Origin: Alphaproteobacteria bacterium
GTDB taxonomy: Bacteria > Pseudomonadota > Alphaproteobacteria > DSM-16000 > Inquilinaceae
Assembly: GCA_028277405.1 (NCBI GenBank)
Contig: JANQGH010000064.1
Location: 1-56,717, forward strand
DNA length: 56,717 nt
Reading direction: 5' to 3'
Part shown: piece by piece, positions 9,726 to 18,602 of the stretch
Numbering within the stretch: the stretch's first letter is position 1
How the letters are laid out: each line of letters opens with the position of its first letter
Notes under the pieces: generated by a model
The model's input: the letters and a program-made list of their open reading frames with translations, nothing else
The model's database searches: none
Told to the model about the DNA's origin: nothing
Translations under genes and position numbers: made by a program

Positions 9726-10217
9726 ATGAAACTCAACGATCTTCGCGACAATGACGGCGCCCGCAAGGCGCGGACCCGGGTCGGTCGGGGCATCGGATCG
9801 GGCAAGGGCAAGACGGCCGGTCGCGGCCACAAGGGCCAGAAGAGCCGGTCGGGCGTGTCAATCAAGGGCTTTGAGGGCGGCCAGATGCCGCTCTATCGCC
9901 GCTTGCCCAAGCGCGGTTTCAACAACGCGAAGTTCGCCAAGACCTACGCAGTCGTGAACATCGGCGGGCTGCAGCAGGCGATCGACGCCAAGCGCCTGAA
10001 CGCGAAGGACACGATCGGCGCCGACGCCTTGCGCGAGGCCGGGCTGGTCTCACGCCGGCATGACGGGATCAGCCTGTTGGCGAAGGGTGAGTTGAAGACC
10101 AAGCTGACCATCGAGGTGGCGCGGGCGTCGAAGGCCGCGGTGGCCGCGGTCGAAAAGGCCGGCGGTCAAGTCATCGTGACAGGTGCCGCGGTAACCGAAG
10201 CCTCGACGGAGGGCTGA
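9726..10217 (+). CDS. rplO: 50S ribosomal protein L15
   Basis: 163 residues, starting [20 protein letters not shown], with the Gly-rich [20 protein letters not shown] region that threads into 23S rRNA. ATG at 9726 fits the family and has AAGGA 9 bases upstream; ATG at 9717 in the same frame would add three residues. It is separated from rpmD by 75 bases. Confidence 0.96.
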   Translation: MKLNDLRDNDGARKARTRVGRGIGSGKGKTAGRGHKGQKSRSGVSIKGFEGGQMPLYRRLPKRGFNNAKFAKTYAVVNIGGLQQAIDAKRLNAKDTIGADALREAGLVSRRHDGISLLAKGELKTKLTIEVARASKAAVAAVEKAGGQVIVTGAAVTEASTEG

Positions 10218-10317
10218 AGGCTCCCCAGCTATCGTCTTGCAATCACGCTTGGTATAAGGTGCGCGGCCGTGAACGGCGAAGGGTCGTCGGGCGCGCTGTC
10301 GTAAGCCAGAGGACGAT

Positions 10318-11661
10318 ATGGCATCTGCCGCTGAACAACTTGCCGCCAATCTGAATTTCGGCGCCTTTGCCAAGGCGACCGAGCTTAAGAAGCGTATCTG
10401 GTTTACGCTCGGCGCCCTCATCGTTTACCGCATCGGCACGTACATCCCCCTGCCGGGCATCGACCCGACGGTGCTGACCGAGCTGTTCCAAAGCCAGGGC
10501 GGCGGCCTGTTGGGCATGTTGAACATGTTCTCCGGCGGCGCGCTCGGCCGGATGACGATCTTCGCGCTGAACATCATGCCGTACATCTCGGCCTCGATCA
10601 TCATGCAGCTCATGACGGCGGTCTCGCCGACCATGGAGCAGTTGAAGAAAGAGGGTGAGTCGGGCCGCAAGAAGATCAATCAGTACACCCGTTATCTGAC
10701 TGTTCTGTTGGCGGCGGTCCAAGGCTATGGCCTGGCGATCGCGCTGGAAGGGGCCGTGGGCTCCAGCGGACCGGCGGTGATCGATCCCGGCTGGTTCTTC
10801 CGCTTCTCCACGGTCATCACCATCGTCGGCGGCGTCATGTTCCTGATGTGGATGGGCGAGCAGATCACGGCCCGCGGCGTCGGCAACGGCATCTCGCTGA
10901 TCATCTTCGCCGGCATCGTCGCTGAACTGCCGCGCGCCCTGGTGGGCACGCTGGAGCTGGGCCGCCAGGGTGCCCTGTCTGCCTTCGTGATCATCGGCCT
11001 CTTGGTCATGGCCATCGTCGTGATCGCGTTCATCGTGTTCATGGAGCGGGCGCAGCGGCGCGTCATCGTGCAGTATCCCAAGCGCCAGGTCGGCAACCGC
11101 ATGTTTGGCGGCGAGTCGTCACACCTGCCGCTGAAGCTGAACACGGCCGGCGTCATCCCGCCGATCTTCGCCTCCTCGCTGCTTCTGCTGCCGGCGACGC
11201 TGATCGGCTTTTCGGGCGGCGACAGCCCGGGCTGGGTGCAGTTCATCTCGATCATGCTGGGCCACGGCCAGCCGCTGTATCTGATCCTCTATGCAGCGCT
11301 GATCATCTTCTTCTGCTTCTTCTACACCGCCATCGTCTTCAATCCGGAGGAGACGGCGGACAATCTGAAGAAGTATGGCGGCTTCGTCCCGGGTATCCGG
11401 CCAGGTGCCAACACGGCGGCCTATCTCGACTTTGTTCTGACCCGGGTCACGGCCATCGGTGCGACCTACCTGACGGCCGTCTGTCTGCTGCCGGAGTTCT
11501 TGATCTCGCAGTACGCCATCCCGTTCTATTTCGGTGGCACCAGCCTGCTGATCGTGGTGACGGTGACGCTGGACACGGTCGCGCAGATCCACTCGCATCT
11601 GATGGCGCACCAGTATGAAGGTCTGATCAAGAAAGCGAAGCTTCGGGGACGGCGGGGATGA
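10318..11661 (+). CDS. secY: Preprotein translocase subunit SecY
   Basis: 447 residues, full length, with ten hydrophobic segments expected of the Sec channel. Landmarks are the N-terminal LKKRIWFTLGALIVYRIGTY helix, the plug region after PLPGIDPT, and RVTAIGATYLTAVCLLPEFL. SecY forms the membrane pore with SecE and SecG. It is the second-last spc-operon gene and overlaps adk by 4 bases. Confidence 0.98.
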   Translation: MASAAEQLAANLNFGAFAKATELKKRIWFTLGALIVYRIGTYIPLPGIDPTVLTELFQSQGGGLLGMLNMFSGGALGRMTIFALNIMPYISASIIMQLMTAVSPTMEQLKKEGESGRKKINQYTRYLTVLLAAVQGYGLAIALEGAVGSSGPAVIDPGWFFRFSTVITIVGGVMFLMWMGEQITARGVGNGISLIIFAGIVAELPRALVGTLELGRQGALSAFVIIGLLVMAIVVIAFIVFMERAQRRVIVQYPKRQVGNRMFGGESSHLPLKLNTAGVIPPIFASSLLLLPATLIGFSGGDSPGWVQFISIMLGHGQPLYLILYAALIIFFCFFYTAIVFNPEETADNLKKYGGFVPGIRPGANTAAYLDFVLTRVTAIGATYLTAVCLLPEFLISQYAIPFYFGGTSLLIVVTVTLDTVAQIHSHLMAHQYEGLIKKAKLRGRRG

Positions 11662-12239
11662 ACATCATACTGTTGGGCCCGCCTGGTGCCGGCAAGGGCA
11701 CGCAGGCGAAGAGCCTTGAGCGCGATCATGGCCTCAAGCAGCTTTCGACCGGCGACATGCTGCGCGCGGCTATCGCCAGCGGCAGCGAGCTTGGCCGCAA
11801 GGCCCAGGTGATCATGGATGCCGGCCAGCTGGTGTCGGACGACATCATGGTTGCGATGATCGCCGACCGGATAGAACAGCCGGACTGCGCACAGGGCTTC
11901 ATTCTGGACGGGTTCCCGCGCACGGTGCCCCAGGCCGAGGCACTCGACACCATGCTGGCCGAAAAGGACAAGCAGCTCGACGCCGTGATCGAAATCAAGG
12001 TCGATGAAGCCGCCTTGTTCCACCGGATTGAAACGCGCATCGCGGAAACGCCGGCGGATCAACGGCGGGGCGATGATTCAGCGGAAACCTTGAGGACGCG
12101 GCTTGAGGTCTATCACCGCCAGACCGCCCCCATTCTGCCCTATTACCGCGAGCGCGGCATCCTGCGCACGGTCGATGGCATGGCGTCGATCGAGACGGTC
12201 GCGTCCTCGATCGACGAGATTTTGAAAGAGGCTGTCTAG
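11658..12239 (+). CDS. adk: Adenylate kinase, short form without LID domain
   Basis: 193 residues. P-loop GPPGAGKGTQAK at residues 7-18, AMP-binding STGDMLRAAI and GFILDGFPRTVPQAEALD follow. The expected Cys-bearing LID insertion is reduced to a short RIAETPADQRRGDD loop, as in other alphaproteobacterial enzymes. It interconverts ATP + AMP and 2 ADP. The start overlaps the secY stop (ATGA). Confidence 0.96.
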   Translation: MNIILLGPPGAGKGTQAKSLERDHGLKQLSTGDMLRAAIASGSELGRKAQVIMDAGQLVSDDIMVAMIADRIEQPDCAQGFILDGFPRTVPQAEALDTMLAEKDKQLDAVIEIKVDEAALFHRIETRIAETPADQRRGDDSAETLRTRLEVYHRQTAPILPYYRERGILRTVDGMASIETVASSIDEILKEAV

Positions 12240-12252
12240 CCCCGCCGTCCTG

Positions 12253-12280
12253 TTGACTTAGCGGGGCCAATCACTATATT
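12253..12280 (+). promoter_or_regulatory. Predicted promoter of the rpsM-rpsK-rpoA-rplQ transcript
   Basis: TTGACT (12253-12258) and TATATT (12275-12280) are spaced by 16 bases, a good sigma-70-type pair. A 7-bp inverted repeat (GCCCCGC at 12239-12245, GCGGGGC at 12261-12267) encloses the -35 box and reaches into the spacer. The ~179-base leader before rpsM that follows has no ORF and might carry ribosomal-protein feedback control. Confidence 0.65.
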
Positions 12281-12459
12281 TCGCGCTTCCCCGGGTGCGG
12301 CGACGTGCCCGGCAAGAAGCCGTTTGCGCGTCCGGTTGAGATGCCGGTGAGCGCGACGACGTCATCAAAGGCAAACCCGGTGCGGCAGGGCCGGCTCGAC
12401 CCCATCGGTCGATCGGTCAGCGGCAGCACCGCAGGTGGCAATGAAAGAGGAGTGAGGGC

Positions 12460-12828
12460 GTGGCACGTATTGCTGGCGTCAACATCCCGACCGGCAAGCG
12501 CGTTGAGATCGCGCTGACCTATATCCATGGGATCGGTCGGACCACCGCAAGCCAGATTTGCGGCAAGCTGGATATTCCGACGGAGCGCCGGGTCAGCGAC
12601 CTGACCGAGGATGAGTTGATGCGTATCCGCGAGACCATCGACGCGGACTATGCGGTCGAGGGTGACCTGCGCCGCCAGACGGCGATGAACATCAAGCGTT
12701 TGATGGACATGGCCTGCTATCGCGGCCTGCGTCATCGTCGCGGCCTGCCGGTGCGCGGCCAGCGGACCCATACCAATGCGCGGACCCGCAAGGGCCCGGC
12801 CAAGCCGATCGCCGGCAAGAAGAAATAG
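12460..12828 (+). CDS. rpsM: 30S ribosomal protein S13
   Basis: 122 residues from a GTG start (preceded by AGAGGAGTG), opening [20 protein letters not shown], with [20 protein letters not shown] near the C-terminus. S13 contacts P-site tRNA and the 50S subunit. It begins the alpha operon part and lies behind its own promoter candidate. Confidence 0.97.
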   Translation: MARIAGVNIPTGKRVEIALTYIHGIGRTTASQICGKLDIPTERRVSDLTEDELMRIRETIDADYAVEGDLRRQTAMNIKRLMDMACYRGLRHRRGLPVRGQRTHTNARTRKGPAKPIAGKKK

Positions 12829-12844
12829 GGGCTAAGAGACCGTT

Positions 12845-13237
12845 ATGGCAAAACCGGCCGCCACGCGCGTTCGCCGCCGCGAGCGCAAGAACATCACTTC
12901 CGGCGTCGCCCATGTGAACGCCAGCTTCAACAACACCATGATCACCATCTCCGACGCCCAGGGCAACGCCATCAGCTGGTCGTCCGCCGGGCTGATGGGG
13001 TTCAAGGGCAGCCGCAAATCGACGCCCTACGCCGCCCAGATGGCGGCTGAGGATGCCGGCCGAAAGGCGCAGGAGCACGGCATGCGCACCCTTGAGGTGA
13101 ACGTCAAGGGCCCAGGCTCGGGCCGCGAAAGCGCCTTGCGCGCGCTGCAGGCCGTGGGCTTCACCGTCACCAGCATTCGCGACGTGACGCCGATCCCGCA
13201 TAACGGGGTTCGGCCGCGCAAGAAGCGGCGGGTCTAG
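12845..13237 (+). CDS. rpsK: 30S ribosomal protein S11
   Basis: 130 residues. [20 protein letters not shown] and [10 protein letters not shown] at the C-terminus are characteristic of S11, which sits on the 30S platform beside S7 and S21. It follows rpsM by 16 bases. rpsD is not downstream, the normal alphaproteobacterial arrangement. Confidence 0.97.
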   Translation: MAKPAATRVRRRERKNITSGVAHVNASFNNTMITISDAQGNAISWSSAGLMGFKGSRKSTPYAAQMAAEDAGRKAQEHGMRTLEVNVKGPGSGRESALRALQAVGFTVTSIRDVTPIPHNGVRPRKKRRV

Positions 13238-13320
13238 GCCCAACAGTATCGGAACCGCCGATCCGGGACCGCGTTCGTAACCACGGCGAGCGCCATCAGA
13301 CAGGATCGGTCGCGGCAAGG

Positions 13321-13342
13321 GCCGACGCCATTGTGCGTCGGC
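13321..13342 (+). other. Hairpin in the rpsK-rpoA gap
   Basis: An 8-bp perfect stem (GCCGACGC / GCGTCGGC) with a 6-base loop lies in the 165-base gap between rpsK and rpoA. No U-run follows, so it is unlikely to terminate; it could be an RNA processing or stability element. Confidence 0.4.
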
Positions 13343-13402
13343 GCAATGCCCGGTTCAGGCGCCCCCATTAGGGGCAGCTATCGTGGATAAGGAACCAATC
13401 CC

Positions 13403-14419
13403 ATGATCGCCAATAATTGGCAGAGCCTGATCAAGCCCAACGCGCTTGAGTTCAACCCGGGCGACGACCCGCAGCGCAAGTCCACGATTGTCGCCGAGCC
13501 GCTTGAGCGTGGCTTCGGCCTGACCTTGGGCAACGCCCTGCGCCGCGTCCTGCTGTCGTCGCTGCAGGGGGCCGCCGTCACCTCGATCCAGATCGACGGC
13601 GTCTTGCACGAGTTCTCCTCGATCGCCGGCGTGCGCGAAGACGTGACGGACATCGTGCTGAACGTGAAGGCCTTGGCGCTGCGCATGCATTCCGAAGGGC
13701 CGAAGAAGATGCGGCTGCACGCGGACGGGCCCGGCCCGGTCACCGCCAGCCAGATCATCACCGGCCCGGACATCGAGGTCATGGACCCGGACCTGGTGCT
13801 GTGCCACCTCGACGATGGCGCGCGGCTGAACATGGAACTGACGGTCAACACCGGTAAGGGCTATGTCTCGGCGGCCGAAAACCGGCCCGAGGACGCGCCC
13901 ATCGGCCTGATCCCGGTCGACGCGCTCTACAGCCCCGTGCGCAAGGTCTCCTATAAGGTCGATAACACCCGTGTCGGCCAGATGACCAACTTCGACAAGC
14001 TGTCGCTGACGGTCGAGACCAATGGTGCCGTCACGCCGGACGACGCGGTGGCCCTGGCCGCCCGCATCCTGCAGGACCAGTTGAAGCTGTTCGTGAATTT
14101 CGAGGAGCCGCAGGCCGATCGTCGCGAAGAGGGCGGCGAGGACATGCCGTTCAATCAGAACCTGCTGCGCAAGGTCGACGAGCTGGAGCTGTCGGTGCGT
14201 TCGGCCAACTGCCTGAAGAACGACAACATCGTCTATATCGGCGATCTGGTTCAGAAGACCGAGGCCGAAATGCTGCGCACGCCGAACTTCGGCCGCAAGT
14301 CGCTGAACGAGATCAAGGAGGTCCTGTCCCAGATGGGTCTGCATCTGGGCATGGAGATCCCCAACTGGCCGCCCGAGAACATCGAGGACATGGCCAAAAA
14401 GCTGGAAGAGCCGTACTAA
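13403..14419 (+). CDS. rpoA: RNA polymerase alpha subunit
   Basis: 338 residues. The N-terminal dimerisation domain ([20 protein letters not shown], about residues 35-55) and the C-terminal UP-element-binding domain ([20 protein letters not shown], then [20 protein letters not shown]) are complete. RpoA nucleates core polymerase assembly. GGATAAGGAACC precedes the ATG. Confidence 0.98.
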   Translation: MIANNWQSLIKPNALEFNPGDDPQRKSTIVAEPLERGFGLTLGNALRRVLLSSLQGAAVTSIQIDGVLHEFSSIAGVREDVTDIVLNVKALALRMHSEGPKKMRLHADGPGPVTASQIITGPDIEVMDPDLVLCHLDDGARLNMELTVNTGKGYVSAAENRPEDAPIGLIPVDALYSPVRKVSYKVDNTRVGQMTNFDKLSLTVETNGAVTPDDAVALAARILQDQLKLFVNFEEPQADRREEGGEDMPFNQNLLRKVDELELSVRSANCLKNDNIVYIGDLVQKTEAEMLRTPNFGRKSLNEIKEVLSQMGLHLGMEIPNWPPENIEDMAKKLEEPY

Positions 14420-14536
14420 GGCGGCTCTGTCGTACCCAAGGGCCGCGGTGGCCCGACCCCTCCGTACCGAACGAGCGGGCGGGGGTGACGCTTATCGGCT
14501 TCGCGCGGCGAGGCCTAGATCAGAAGGAGGTCGGTC

Positions 14537-14962
14537 ATGCGCCATGGCCTGAGCGGACGTAAACTCAACCGGACCAGCACCCATCGCAAGGCGATGTTCG
14601 CCAACATGGCCGCCTCGCTGATCCGCCACGAACAAATCGTCACCACGCTGCCGAAAGCCAAAGAGCTGCGCGGCGTGGTCGATCGGTTGATCACCCTGTC
14701 CAAGAAGGGCGGCCTCGCCAACCGGCGGTTGGCCTATGCCCGCCTGCGCGACAAGGACATGGTGGCCAAGCTGTTCGACGCCCTGGCCGACCGCTATCAG
14801 GATCGTCCGGGCGGTTACACCCGCGTTCTGAAGGCGGGTTTCCGCTACGGTGATGCCGCGCCGATGGCGGTCATCGAACTGGTCGACCGCGACGAGTCGG
14901 CGAAGGGTGCGGAAGATCTCGCCCGCGTCGAGGCCGAGCGCGAGGACGACGACGAGGAATAG
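14537..14962 (+). CDS. rplQ: 50S ribosomal protein L17
   Basis: 141 residues. [20 protein letters not shown] and the conserved tail [17 protein letters not shown] identify L17; an acidic Glu/Asp C-terminus follows. AAGGAGG lies 8 bases upstream. It ends the ribosomal block and converges with the next minus-strand gene across only 10 bases, with no intrinsic terminator visible there. Confidence 0.97.
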   Translation: MRHGLSGRKLNRTSTHRKAMFANMAASLIRHEQIVTTLPKAKELRGVVDRLITLSKKGGLANRRLAYARLRDKDMVAKLFDALADRYQDRPGGYTRVLKAGFRYGDAAPMAVIELVDRDESAKGAEDLARVEAEREDDDEE

Positions 14963-14972
14963 CCTGGGTCGG

Positions 14973-15761
14973 CTAATCGATTGGGGCTGAAGCATCGCTT
15001 CGCCCCATCAGCGCCGACAGGCTGTCGACCGTGCCTTGCGACGGCCGGTACTCCAACCCGACGAACCCGTCATAGCCCTGCTGTTCCAGCCAGGCGAGCT
15101 GGCCGCGCCAGTCCAGGGAGCCGGTGCCCGGCTCCTGCCGGCCGGGCGCGTCGGCCAGATGCACATGGCCGATCCGATCCATCCGGCCGGCGAGCACGGC
15201 TTGTGGCGTCTCGCCCATCACTGCTGAATGGTAAAGGTCGTAGAGCAGGCGGATCTCCGAACACCCAACCGCATCGATGATGTCGAGCGCTTCCGGTGTG
15301 AAGGGCAAAAAGTAGCCCGGATGATCGACGCGCGTGTTCAGCGGCTCCAAGAGCAGGGTCACGCCTGAGCCCTTCAAGGTCTCCGCCGCGCTGGCAAGGC
15401 ACTCGACAATGGCTGCGTGCTGGTCCTCGCGGCGCACTTGGGGGCGGAGGGGGCCCGCCTGGGCAATCAGCTTGCCACAGCCCATTTTTTGCGCGACCGC
15501 GATCGACTCCTCCAGCCCGGCAAGAAACGCGCCGTGCTCTGTCGGATCCGTCAAAGGCGCCATGGGTTCGCTGACGAAGCCGGTCAGCGTCAGCCCCGTC
15601 TCCTTCAGGGCCGCCGCGATCGACGGCAAATCCTTGTTGCGCCAGGACCAGAACTCGACCGCTGGCAGGCCCGCCGCCGCGGCCAGCCGGATGCGTTCGG
15701 CTGGATCGTCAGCCTCGGCGGCGAACAGCAGCTCGATGCAGGCGGAAAACCGCAGCGTCAT
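14973..15761 (-). CDS. Sugar isomerase/epimerase, hydroxypyruvate isomerase-like TIM barrel
   Basis: 262 residues. The fold signature is AP-endonuclease-2-type: MTLRFSACIELLF, AGLPAVEFWSWRNKDLPSIA, LLLEPLNTRVDHPGYF (Glu ligand region), LLYDLYHSAVMGE (Asp and His) and HVHLADAPGRQEPG. These match the Hyi/hydroxypyruvate isomerase family. The ATG at 15761 overlaps the stop of the upstream dehydrogenase by 4 bases, so it is the last gene of the LacI-regulated sugar operon. The true substrate is unknown; a keto-sugar or polyol derivative is likely from context. Confidence 0.85.
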   Translation of the reverse strand: MTLRFSACIELLFAAEADDPAERIRLAAAAGLPAVEFWSWRNKDLPSIAAALKETGLTLTGFVSEPMAPLTDPTEHGAFLAGLEESIAVAQKMGCGKLIAQAGPLRPQVRREDQHAAIVECLASAAETLKGSGVTLLLEPLNTRVDHPGYFLPFTPEALDIIDAVGCSEIRLLYDLYHSAVMGETPQAVLAGRMDRIGHVHLADAPGRQEPGTGSLDWRGQLAWLEQQGYDGFVGLEYRPSQGTVDSLSALMGRSDASAPID

Positions 15762-16801
15762 GTCGCGTCGCCGTAGGTCAGCAGCACCTGCATGGCCTCC
15801 GCCCCCCGCCGGTCGACCAGATCGTAGGCTTCCGGCGCCTCGTCGAAGGGCACGCGATGGCTGATCAAGGCCGTCAGATCCAACGTGGCGAGATAGTTCC
15901 GAACGAGGACGCTCCGCCGCTCGACCGTCCATACCGGCCCCAGCTCCGGGTTCACCGTTGCGACCTGTGAGCAGATGACCTTAACCCGGTTGTGGTGAAA
16001 CTCGCCGGCCAGGCTGAGGCTTTCGAACGAACCGCCATACCAGGACATCGCGACCACGGTGCCGTTGTAGCCGACTGTACGGATGGCTTCGTTCAGTGCC
16101 GGGGCAGCGCCCGAAACCTCAAACACGAGGTCCGCACCTCGGCCGTTCGTCAGATCGTGGACGGCCTTGGCCACATCATCACCGATTGGGTCGAGCGCGT
16201 GTGTCGCACCGCCGTTGATCGCCAGATCGCGCCGACCGGCAATGCCGTCGATAGCGACAGTCGTCCGCGCGCCCGCCAAGGCCAGCAGCCTGACCACAAG
16301 CTGGCCGATCACGCCCAGGCCCATGACGGCGACCTCGGCACCGATCGGTGGCCGGCCGTCGAGAACGCCGTTCAGAGCCGTGCTCAGATTGGCGAAGAAA
16401 ACACCAAGCTCGGGCTGCTTCAGTCCCGTGAGCGGAATGGCTTGGCCTTCACCGACCACGGCATGCCGACCGTGCGGCGCATAGCAAAAGACGAGATCGC
16501 CTTCGCGCAGTGCGCTGACCTCGTCCCCAAGCGCCCGAACATGCCCGACGCTGGCATAGCCATAGCGCGCCGGGTATTGCCAGTCCGGCTGGTCGGTGTC
16601 GATGAACAGGCGCGTGGCCGGGTCCATGCGCTTGCGCCATTGCGGCGCCAGGCCTCGATAAACGTTCATCTCGGTGCCCGCGCTGATGCCGGAGACGATC
16701 GCCTCGACCAGCACCTGGCCCGGTCCCGGCGGGTCGATCGTGATCTCGCGCACCTCGGCCTTGCGGGGGCCGGTGAAATAGAGGGCTTCGGTCTTGATCA
16801 T
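15758..16801 (-). CDS. Medium-chain dehydrogenase/reductase lacking the zinc ligands
   Basis: 347 residues. The MDR layout is clear: N-terminal GroES-like domain with VEAIVSGISAGTEMNVYRG, then a Rossmann fold (VAVMGLGVIGQLVVRLLALA, about residues 150-170) and ADLVFEVSGAAPALNEAI. The catalytic Cys and the GHE motif of zinc alcohol dehydrogenases are missing (SAGTE in that place) and no structural Cys4 lobe is present, so the reaction is probably zinc-independent. It lies between the permease gene and the isomerase gene and probably oxidises the imported sugar or polyol. Confidence 0.82.
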   Translation of the reverse strand: MIKTEALYFTGPRKAEVREITIDPPGPGQVLVEAIVSGISAGTEMNVYRGLAPQWRKRMDPATRLFIDTDQPDWQYPARYGYASVGHVRALGDEVSALREGDLVFCYAPHGRHAVVGEGQAIPLTGLKQPELGVFFANLSTALNGVLDGRPPIGAEVAVMGLGVIGQLVVRLLALAGARTTVAIDGIAGRRDLAINGGATHALDPIGDDVAKAVHDLTNGRGADLVFEVSGAAPALNEAIRTVGYNGTVVAMSWYGGSFESLSLAGEFHHNRVKVICSQVATVNPELGPVWTVERRSVLVRNYLATLDLTALISHRVPFDEAPEAYDLVDRRGAEAMQVLLTYGDAT

Positions 16802-16814
16802 GGATGTCCCTTGC

Positions 16815-17642
16815 TCAGCCCTTGACGCCGCCGGCCACGAGGCCGCCGATCATGTAGCGGCGGACGATTTGAAACAGGATGATGGCGGGCAGGGCGATGA
16901 CCACGCCGCCGGCCATGACCTCGCCCCAGCTGAACGAATAGGGGTCGAACAGGGCCTGCAGTGCTAGGGGCAGGGTCTTCACGTCCGTCGAGGTGATCAG
17001 GGCCAGCGCCAGCAGATACTCGCCCCAGGACAGCACGAAGGCGAAGGTCGCGACCGCGACGATGGCCGGCGCCACCAGGGGCAGCACGACCCGGACCATG
17101 GCGCCGAGCCGGCTGCAGCCGTCGATCATCGCCGCCTCCTCCAGCTCGACCGGCACCTCGGCGATGTAGCCGCGCAGCATCCACACCGCGATAGGCAGGC
17201 CCAGCGTGAGATGGGTGATGGCCAGCCCCGTCAGGGTGTTGCTTAGCTCCAGGCTGCGCATGACGATGACAAGCGGCACCAGGATCGCGACATGCGGCAG
17301 CATCTGGGTGCTGAGGATCAACAGCCCGAACCCCTCGCGCCCGCGATACTTGAAGCGCGCCAGGCTGTAGGCGGCGGGCAGCGCCACCAGGGTGGAGACG
17401 ATGGCGCTGGCGAGGCCGACGATCAGGCTGTTGCGCAGCGCGATCAGAAAGTCCGATCGGGCCAGGATCGCGCGATAATGCTCAAACGTCAGTTCCTCCG
17501 GCCAGAACCCGCCGGCCAAGATCTCGCTGTTCGGCTTGAACGACGCGACGATCACCCAGATCACCGGGAACAGCAGCAGGATGACGGCGACCAGCGTCAC
17601 CACGTCCAGGCCCGCATCCTTCAGTTTGCGCCGGCGGCTCAT
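16815..17642 (-). CDS. Carbohydrate ABC transporter permease (MalG/UgpE type)
   Basis: 275 residues with six hydrophobic segments. The EAA loop that contacts the ATPase is seen as EEAAMIDGCSRLGAMVRVVL (about residues 187-206). The first segment is VVTLVAVILLLFPVIWVIVA. ATG at 17642 overlaps the stop of the partner permease by 4 bases. It works with the binding protein at 18603-19892; no ATPase gene is in the cluster. Confidence 0.93.
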   Translation of the reverse strand: MSRRRKLKDAGLDVVTLVAVILLLFPVIWVIVASFKPNSEILAGGFWPEELTFEHYRAILARSDFLIALRNSLIVGLASAIVSTLVALPAAYSLARFKYRGREGFGLLILSTQMLPHVAILVPLVIVMRSLELSNTLTGLAITHLTLGLPIAVWMLRGYIAEVPVELEEAAMIDGCSRLGAMVRVVLPLVAPAIVAVATFAFVLSWGEYLLALALITSTDVKTLPLALQALFDPYSFSWGEVMAGGVVIALPAIILFQIVRRYMIGGLVAGGVKG

Positions 17643-18574
17643 GCGGCGGTCTCCTCGCCACGCGTGCGCAAGGTCAGCCACGAGGCGACCAGCAGGACCA
17701 GCAGCATGGCCGTGCTGATGGTCGCGGCGTAGGCCGGCCGAAGCTCAGTGAAGAAGACCTGGAAGATCATGATGCCGACAATCGTGGTGCTCTCGCCGGG
17801 CCCGCCACGGGTCATGATCCAGGCGAGATCGAAGCTGTAGAAGGCGAGGATGCCCAGCACCAGGCCGATGGCGATGGCCGTGTTGCGGATCAGCGGCAAG
17901 GTGATGTAGCGCAGCCTCTGCCAGGCCCCCGCGCCGTCGATGCGTGCCGCCTCGTAAAGCTCGTCGGGGATGTTCTTCAAGGCCGCCAGCAGGGCGATCA
18001 CCATGAACGGCGTGCCCTTCCAGCCGGAGATGAAGGTGACCATCGCCAGATTCAGGCCCGGCTCGCTCAAGATCGAGCGGTCGCCGACGATGCCGAGGAA
18101 AGCGAAGACCGCATGCAGGCTGCCGACCTCACTGTCCAAGAGGAAGCGCCAGCCATAGGCGACGACGATGAAGGGTGTCACCCAGGGCGTCAGGATCAGC
18201 GCGGACAGGCTGCGGCAAATGGGCGTGTCGCGGTTCAACAGCAGGGCCAGCGGCAGGCCGATTCCGAATTCCACCGCCACGGTGCCCAAGGTCCAGATCC
18301 AGGTGCGCACGAAGGCGTCCCAGAACGCGGTATCCCGGAACAGGTCGGCATAGTTGCCCAGGCCCGCCCATGCAGGCGTCGGGCTGCGCAGCAGGTACCA
18401 GTCCTGAAACGACAGCCACAGGCCATAGATCAGCGGCAGCACCGCGACCGCCAGGGCCACGGCGACGGCCGGCGCCACCAGATAGTAGGGCAGGCGCCGC
18501 TGCCGTCGCCGCCAGGCCCGGCCCGACGTCTGGCCCCGGGGCCGGGCGGCGGCGACGGCGGCGCTTCTCGGCAT
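17639..18574 (-). CDS. Carbohydrate ABC transporter permease (MalF/UgpA type)
   Basis: 311 residues. A basic N-terminus (RRRQRRLPYYLVAPAVAVAL) leads into six transmembrane segments; the EAA loop reads YEAARIDGAGAWQRLRYITL (about residues 207-226). It forms a heterodimer with the permease encoded next. The gene starts 28 bases after the binding-protein gene. Confidence 0.93.
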   Translation of the reverse strand: MPRSAAVAAARPRGQTSGRAWRRRQRRLPYYLVAPAVAVALAVAVLPLIYGLWLSFQDWYLLRSPTPAWAGLGNYADLFRDTAFWDAFVRTWIWTLGTVAVEFGIGLPLALLLNRDTPICRSLSALILTPWVTPFIVVAYGWRFLLDSEVGSLHAVFAFLGIVGDRSILSEPGLNLAMVTFISGWKGTPFMVIALLAALKNIPDELYEAARIDGAGAWQRLRYITLPLIRNTAIAIGLVLGILAFYSFDLAWIMTRGGPGESTTIVGIMIFQVFFTELRPAYAATISTAMLLVLLVASWLTLRTRGEETAA

Positions 18575-18602
18575 GTCGACCTACGCCGGGTGGCTGAGGG
18601 GT

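Noticed and set aside
14963..14972. Terminator between rplQ and the convergent isomerase gene
   Set aside because: Only 10 bases separate the stops and no hairpin with a U-run is present around them.
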